From Candidatus Eiseniibacteriota bacterium (GTDB taxonomy: Bacteria > Eisenbacteria > RBG-16-71-46 > JAGVPR01), in contig JAGVPR010000072.1 of assembly GCA_020052115.1 (NCBI GenBank), forward strand, positions 1 to 7,012: 7,012 nucleotides of DNA, written 5' to 3'. The notes below the pieces were generated by a model. The model had not been told where the DNA came from. It made no database searches and saw only the letters and a list, made by a program, of their open reading frames with translations. Numbering within the stretch: position 1 is the stretch's first letter; each line of letters opens with the position of its first letter. The position numbers and the translations under genes were made by a program. This document shows, piece after piece, positions 6,857 to 7,012 of this stretch.

Positions 6857-7012
6857 ATGCTTCCCGTCTTCCTTCACATAGGGCGCCTGTCGCTCTACAG
6901 CTTCGGCGCGATGGTGGCGATCGCGTTTCTCGCCGCTGATCTTCTGGCGCGCCGCGACTGGACGCGCCGCGGCCTCGACACGGAACGCCTGGCATGGGCG
7001 CCGGCCGCGGCG
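6857..7012 (+). CDS. lgt: Prolipoprotein diacylglyceryl transferase, N-terminal part (runs off window)
   Basis: The first 52 codons are open to the window edge. Lgt is an inner-membrane enzyme that moves a diacylglyceryl group from phosphatidylglycerol to the lipobox Cys of prelipoproteins, the first step of bacterial lipoprotein maturation. The start MLPVFLHIGRLSLYSFGAMV matches the usual Lgt opening (hydrophobic start, H-I-G-P-L-x-x-Y-S-x-G pattern), with Arg where Pro is common after Gly. A first membrane helix (about 13-31) is followed by an Arg-rich stretch, ARRDWTRRGLDTERL (31-45), also typical. The ATG at 6857 gives the standard N-terminus. The catalytic residues lie beyond the window, so completeness cannot be judged. 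Confidence 0.85.
   Translation, partial: MLPVFLHIGRLSLYSFGAMVAIAFLAADLLARRDWTRRGLDTERLAWAPAAA

Overview
The window is GC-rich and densely coded on the + strand. It reads as a chromosomal stretch from a high-GC Gram-negative bacterium, probably of the FCB superphylum or a neighbouring candidate phylum. Candidatus Eisenbacteria-like is my best guess, and it is an inference. The clues are large secreted multidomain metalloproteases that end in a FlgD-like / T9SS type A-like C-terminal domain, good Shine-Dalgarno sites, sigma-70-like promoters, and an lgt gene. I see no mobile element, CRISPR array, tRNA or rRNA.

Bases 1-2015 hold the 3' part of a secreted M36/fungalysin-like zinc metalloprotease gene, cut by the window edge just before its HEYGH motif. 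A GC-rich hairpin terminator follows (2042-2065). A 289-bp gap then carries a good extended -10 promoter (2121-2149) and a leader of about 150 nt with possible hairpins. Bases 2305-5538 encode a complete paralogue of 1077 aa: signal peptide, FTP/PepSY-type propeptide, catalytic core, Ig-like and jelly-roll-like domains, and a C-terminal sorting-like domain. The part shared with the first gene aligns end to end with only five residues of length difference, and the two genes have near-identical terminator hairpins. The pair is therefore a tandem duplication.

After a strong terminator (5560-5590) comes a near-consensus promoter overlaid by three GATAT repeats spaced exactly 11 bp apart. It drives a two-gene unit: a membrane-anchored SPFH/band-7 protein (5683-6570) and, 3 nt later and in the same frame, a 66-aa ribbon-helix-helix DNA-binding protein (6574-6774). 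The repeats are a plausible operator for that small protein, which would make the unit self-regulating.

The window ends in the first 52 codons of lgt (prolipoprotein diacylglyceryl transferase, from 6857). Its possible -10 element lies so close to the ATG that the transcript may be leaderless.
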